From Bacteroidales bacterium (GTDB taxonomy: Bacteria; Bacteroidota; Bacteroidia; Bacteroidales; WCHB1-69), in NCBI GenBank assembly GCA_024682995.1, contig JAIKYR010000012.1, positions 1 to 35,085 of the forward strand: a stretch of 35,085 nucleotides of DNA. The letters run 5' to 3'. This document shows, one piece after another, positions 31,724 to 35,085 of this stretch. A program made the position numbers and the translations under genes. The notes below the pieces were generated by a model. It was not told the origin of the DNA and made no database searches. It saw nothing but the letters and a program-made list of their open reading frames with translations. Each line of letters begins with the position of its first letter. Within the stretch, counting starts at the first letter, position 1.

Positions 31724-32704
31724 ATGGACTTGAACACTAAATCCGATGTGGAAGCTATTGAGGCTTTCGTTGAAAAATACGCCGAACTGAAAAAGGAGAT
31801 TGCCAAGGTTATCGTAGGACAAGACGAGGTGGTGAAGAACATCCTGATGGCCATGTTCAGCCGCAGCCACGCCCTGCTGATTGGCGTGCCGGGCCTGGCC
31901 AAAACCCTTATGATTACCACCATCGCCAAGGCGGTGGACATGTCGTACAACCGTATCCAGTTCACCCCCGACCTGATGCCGTCCGACATCATGGGTGCGG
32001 AGATCCTGGACGACAGCCGCAACTTCAAATTCGTCAAAGGCCCCATCTTCGCCAATATCGTGCTGGCGGATGAAATCAACCGTACGCCGCCCAAGACGCA
32101 GTCGGCTTTGCTGGAGGCCATGCAGGAGCGTTCCGTCAGTATGAACGGTACCACCTACCAGCTGCCCGATCCGTTCTTCGTATTGGCTACGCAGAACCCC
32201 ATTGAGCAGGAGGGTACTTATCCGCTGCCGGAGGCCCAACAGGACCGTTTCATGTTCAACATCCTGCTGGATTATCCCACCAAGGACGAGGAGGTGCAGA
32301 TTGTGAAGAGCACCATCCACGGGGCTATGCAGGAGCCCAAGCGCGTGCTGACGGTGGAAGACATCATCTTCTATCAGAAGCTGTTGCAGAAAGTCCCCGT
32401 TCCTGAGAACGTCTATCGCTATGCCGTCAGTCTGGCCACGCTCACGCGTCCGGGCACGACAGGCGCGCACCCGTGGGCCAACGACTACCTCTCTTGGGGT
32501 GCCGGCCCGCGTGCCTCGCAGTTCCTCATCATCGGCGCACGCACACACGCCATCCTCAACGGCAAATACTCGCCTGACATCGAGGATGTGCGCGCCGTAT
32601 CCTACAACATCCTCCGACACAGAATCATCAAGAACTATAAGGCTGAGGCCGAAGGAATCACCGTCGAGCAGATTATCGACAAGCTGCTGGCCGCCGCCGA
32701 ATAA
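31724..32704 (+). CDS. MoxR-family AAA+ ATPase
   Basis: The 326-aa protein has Walker A GVPGLAKT (K60), Walker B VLADEIN (D116, E117), the MoxR-typical RIQFTPDLMPSDIMG between them, and sensor-1 LATQNPIEQEG near 157. The C-terminal lid has SWGAGPRASQFLI. MoxR ATPases act as chaperones, usually with von Willebrand factor A and DUF58 proteins encoded next to them. Here the usual DUF58/VWA (Bat-type) genes do not follow; the next gene is a sensor kinase, 12 bases downstream. The partner proteins are therefore not visible in the window. Confidence 0.93.
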   Translation: MDLNTKSDVEAIEAFVEKYAELKKEIAKVIVGQDEVVKNILMAMFSRSHALLIGVPGLAKTLMITTIAKAVDMSYNRIQFTPDLMPSDIMGAEILDDSRNFKFVKGPIFANIVLADEINRTPPKTQSALLEAMQERSVSMNGTTYQLPDPFFVLATQNPIEQEGTYPLPEAQQDRFMFNILLDYPTKDEEVQIVKSTIHGAMQEPKRVLTVEDIIFYQKLLQKVPVPENVYRYAVSLATLTRPGTTGAHPWANDYLSWGAGPRASQFLIIGARTHAILNGKYSPDIEDVRAVSYNILRHRIIKNYKAEAEGITVEQIIDKLLAAAE

Positions 32705-32716
32705 CCATCCCCTGCC

Positions 32717-34222
32717 ATGAACAAGGGTATTCAAAAGTCACACTGGAAATGGCTGCTCTTCATATCTGCAGCCATTGTCTTTGTGTTGATTATGGTTTAC
32801 TCCAACAAGCTCATCAAGAACATTGCCCAGGAGGAGCGCCAACGTGTGGAGATCTGGGCCGGGGCCATCTCCTACAAGGCTCAGATTGTCAATGAGACGG
32901 AGGCTTTCTTCAACTCCATCCGCGTGGAGGAGAGCAACAACGCCAAGATTCTCGCACGCGCCATCCGCAAGGTGACCGCCGCCTCCTTCGACGAGGACAT
33001 CACCTTCTACACGGACATCATCTCCATGAACACCAGTGTGCCGCTCATTGTGGCCGAGCCCAACGGCAACATCACTGCTGCCGTCAATGTGCCCGACACC
33101 GTAGCTGAGATGAAGAATGTGGACCAGTTGGGCGAGGCTATCGCCGATTACGACAGTGTGATTCTACCTTACTACGGACGGCATTTTGTGAAAGTCTATT
33201 ATCAGGAGGATCCCGTATATGTGGACCTGCACAGCGTCATTGACAATCTGATTCAGTCTTTCTTCCAGGAAACCGTCATCAACTCGGCTTCCGTGCCGGT
33301 CATCATCACCGATAGCACCCGACAGACGGTCATCGCCGCGGGCAACTTGGATACCAATCTGCTGAAAAATCCTTTGGGCCTCAAACAGGAACTCAAGCGG
33401 ATGAATGACGAAAACAATCCCATCGAACTTGACCTCATCGACATTGGCAAATGTTTTGTCTATTACGAGAATTCGCCTGTGCTGCGCAAATTGCGCATCT
33501 TCCCATATATCGAACTCGGCTTCCTTCTCGTCTTCATCATCATCGCCTACCTGCTGTTCAGCACGCAGCGCAGGTCGGAGCAGAATCGCGTGTGGGTGGG
33601 CATGAGCAAAGAGACCGCCCACCAGTTGGGTACGCCCATATCATCGCTCATGGCCTGGACCGAGCTGCTGAGGGAGATGCCCATTGACCAGTCCATCCCC
33701 ACTGAAATCGGCAAGGATGTACACCGGTTGGAGACTATCGCGCAGCGTTTCTCCAAAATCGGCTCGGCACCTGTGCTGGAGCCCACCGACCTGGTGGTCG
33801 TCATCGATGAGTTTTCCCAGTATTTGCAAAGCCGCATTTCCTCCATGGTGAAAATCCATTTCAACCCTCCAGAGGCTTCCTCCATCATCATCCCTCTCAA
33901 CCGCTATCTGTTTGAGTGGGTGATAGAAAACCTATGCAAGAATTCCGTGGATGCCATGGATGGCAAGGGGGTCATCAATATTGACATTTTAGAAGAGAAG
34001 AACAAGGTGTATGTGGATATTTCTGACACGGGTAAGGGTATTCCCGCTAAGATGCAAAAGCGCATCTTCTCGCCCGGCTACACGTCGAAAAGCAGGGGTT
34101 GGGGACTCGGCCTCACGCTGGCCCGCCGTATCATCAACGAGTACCACAAGGGCAAACTCTTCGTGAAATCCTCCGTCATCGACCACGGCACCGTCATGCG
34201 CATCCAGCTTCGGAAAGACTGA
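32717..34222 (+). CDS. Membrane sensor histidine kinase
   Basis: The 501-aa protein has a first membrane helix at ~12-28, a periplasmic sensor region of about 235 residues without a domain I can name, and a second helix at ~266-284. The kinase core follows directly without a HAMP-like linker. The H-box is SKETAHQLGTP with phospho-acceptor H302. The ATPase domain shows the N-box ENLCKNSVDAM, G1 DTGKGIP and G2 GWGLGLTLARR. No response regulator is adjacent, so it is an orphan in this window. Its place 12 bases after moxR suggests co-expression. A strong hairpin at 34229-34260 follows the stop. Confidence 0.92.
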   Translation: MNKGIQKSHWKWLLFISAAIVFVLIMVYSNKLIKNIAQEERQRVEIWAGAISYKAQIVNETEAFFNSIRVEESNNAKILARAIRKVTAASFDEDITFYTDIISMNTSVPLIVAEPNGNITAAVNVPDTVAEMKNVDQLGEAIADYDSVILPYYGRHFVKVYYQEDPVYVDLHSVIDNLIQSFFQETVINSASVPVIITDSTRQTVIAAGNLDTNLLKNPLGLKQELKRMNDENNPIELDLIDIGKCFVYYENSPVLRKLRIFPYIELGFLLVFIIIAYLLFSTQRRSEQNRVWVGMSKETAHQLGTPISSLMAWTELLREMPIDQSIPTEIGKDVHRLETIAQRFSKIGSAPVLEPTDLVVVIDEFSQYLQSRISSMVKIHFNPPEASSIIIPLNRYLFEWVIENLCKNSVDAMDGKGVINIDILEEKNKVYVDISDTGKGIPAKMQKRIFSPGYTSKSRGWGLGLTLARRIINEYHKGKLFVKSSVIDHGTVMRIQLRKD

Positions 34223-34228
34223 AAACAA

Positions 34229-34260
34229 CATCGGGGACACACATTTGCGCATCCCCGATG
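34229..34260. terminator. Probable bidirectional terminator
   Basis: CATCGGGGA (34229-34237) pairs with TCCCCGATG (34252-34260), a 9-bp GC-rich stem with a 14-base loop. It lies between the convergent kinase and lipoprotein genes. On the - strand it is followed by TTGTTTTC. On the + strand AAAATGTTTT follows, so termination is better supported for the - strand. Confidence 0.65.
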
Positions 34261-34299
34261 AAAATGTTTTAAAAAAAAGCCCACTAAATTTTTATTTTC

Positions 34300-35016
34300 C
34301 TAGTGCAACTCTTTGGTGTAGCTGTACAGGGTCATGCCACCATATAAGATAAAGGCTTTTATATAATAAACTTTGTTGGGATCCAGTTCCGTGAGTGTGC
34401 CGTTGAACGTTGTGTTGCCATACACATAATCCCATCCCACTACAACACGTTCAAAGGAGTTGAACTCCGGATCATCGGAATATATAAACCCACGTTGGTC
34501 GGAATACACGGTTTGCCAAGAATTGTCCCGGCCATATGTACATGAAACAGTCGCTTGAGTCGGTTGAGGCCTTGTACAAGTAATCCAAGTAATCGAGCCA
34601 CTGGGATTATTGCCGAAAGAATATTCTTTGTCCTCCCCATAGACTACACCTTTTTTTGTCTTGGCGAATGCACGGTAATGGATAGTACTGTGTGCGGGAA
34701 TATCTTTCAACACCGTGGTGAATGCTCCGGCACCTTCTCCATTGTATGTGACGTATGTATAACCCTCATGATGAGATAGTTGACCCGCATTTTCCAGACA
34801 AGGCATGGGGCGGGAACCGTAGCAGATGCCGCGCTGCAGCACAATGTTGTCACTCTTGGCTTCAATGGTGGCCGTACATTCCGTCAGTTCTGTTGAAGGG
34901 TACTGTATGTCACCGGTTATGACTTTCACCCGTGAATCTTCAATAATTTCTTTCGTACAAGAGGAAAGAAACAGTACACCGGTCATTATCATAAAAAATA
35001 GATATATCTTTTTCAT
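34300..35016 (-). CDS. Lipoprotein with fibronectin-like repeats
   Basis: From ATG 35016 the product is 238 aa: MKKIYLFFMIMTGVLFLSSC is a lipoprotein signal ending at a lipobox cysteine (LSSC). A start at 35025 would add three residues. Two repeats follow, each of the Bacteroidota surface-protein form with LQRGICYGSRPMP and later QRGFIYSDDPEF, then a closing IPAHSTIHYRAFAKTKKGVVYG or LDPNKVYYIKAFILYGG strand pair. This resembles fibronectin type III-like modules in outer-surface lipoproteins. The gene follows an outer-membrane barrel gene by 11 bases (2 bases for the longer start), so the two probably form one unit. Ligand unknown. Confidence 0.8.
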   Translation of the reverse strand: MKKIYLFFMIMTGVLFLSSCTKEIIEDSRVKVITGDIQYPSTELTECTATIEAKSDNIVLQRGICYGSRPMPCLENAGQLSHHEGYTYVTYNGEGAGAFTTVLKDIPAHSTIHYRAFAKTKKGVVYGEDKEYSFGNNPSGSITWITCTRPQPTQATVSCTYGRDNSWQTVYSDQRGFIYSDDPEFNSFERVVVGWDYVYGNTTFNGTLTELDPNKVYYIKAFILYGGMTLYSYTKELH

Positions 35017-35027
35017 AATTCGCATGT

Positions 35028-35085
35028 TTAAAAGGTGAAACCGATATTAAATACCATAAAACAGGCATGATGTATATTTGAGGTG
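35028..35085 (-). CDS. Outer-membrane beta-barrel protein, C-terminal end only
   Basis: On the - strand the frame is open from the window edge to the TAA at 35028-35030 and ends HHACFMVFNIGFTF. Alternating aromatic or hydrophobic residues closing with a C-terminal phenylalanine are the signature of the last strand of an outer-membrane beta-barrel, recognised by the BAM machinery. Only 18 complete codons are visible, so the family cannot be named. The stop is just before the lipoprotein start. Confidence 0.6.
   Translation of the reverse strand, partial: TSNIHHACFMVFNIGFTF

Noticed and set aside
31664-32734. A 356-codon - strand frame opposite moxR
   Set aside because: The + strand frame has all MoxR motifs; the antisense frame has a His/Gly/Val-rich shadow composition and no start context.

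Overview
The window reads as a chromosomal surface-polysaccharide region of a Bacteroidales-type bacterium (phylum Bacteroidota). Evidence: promoters of the Bacteroidota form TAnnTTTG upstream of many genes, weak or absent Shine-Dalgarno sequences, and a typical gene set (YfhO membrane protein, split HipBST, AlbA_2/Schlafen ATP-binding proteins, ORF6N proteins, lipoprotein plus outer-membrane barrel pair, short L34). The species cannot be named from sequence alone.

Layout. (1) 1-375: the 3' end of a Wzx-like flippase. (2) 376-2549: a gene graveyard with a 5'-truncated AlbA_2-type ATP-binding protein, a chimeric remnant joining a PD-(D/E)XK nuclease piece to a winged-helix tail, and a doubtful small ORF. 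(3) 2644-8918, + strand: a tight operon. Phosphoenolpyruvate mutase fused to a cytidylyltransferase, phosphonopyruvate decarboxylase and an iron-type alcohol dehydrogenase resembling phosphonoacetaldehyde reductase are followed by a LicD-family transferase, UDP-GlcNAc 2-epimerase and a GT32-like glycosyltransferase. Together they predict a glycan decorated with 2-hydroxyethylphosphonate. (4) 8935-11324: two tandem ~1.17 kb cassettes, each with an ORF6N-PLD-like gene on the - strand, bounded by three copies of a ~43 bp repeat that is the 3' end of the neighbouring glycosyltransferase gene. (5) 11265-16179, - strand: a GT2 glycosyltransferase, an intact AlbA_2 ATP-binding protein and a YfhO-family membrane protein. 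(6) 16277-17745, - strand: a complete hipB-hipS-hipT tripartite toxin-antitoxin operon with TTATATG/CATATAA operators on a 40 bp period.

(7) 17930-26321, + strand: a second glycan operon. It holds a GT4, a decayed P-loop ATPase remnant, GDP-heptose genes (hddA, hddC-like, gmhA), a 207-aa protein of unknown function, a phosphomannomutase/phosphoglucomutase, a second Wzx-like flippase and another GT4. (8) 26318-35085: mostly housekeeping and envelope genes: rluD-like pseudouridine synthase, a large secreted protein of unknown function, rpmH, a SurA-like prolyl isomerase, a MoxR ATPase, a sensor histidine kinase, a lipoprotein and the end of an outer-membrane barrel gene.

Working together, regions 3, 5 and 7 would build and export a surface glycan containing ManNAc-type sugar, heptose and a phosphonate group. 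Regions 2, 4 and 6 are accessory or selfish modules lodged between the biosynthetic blocks. The least ordinary parts are the phosphonate-glycan operon, the repeat-bounded ORF6N cassettes and the periodic hipBST operator array. No tRNA, rRNA, CRISPR array or transposase gene was seen.
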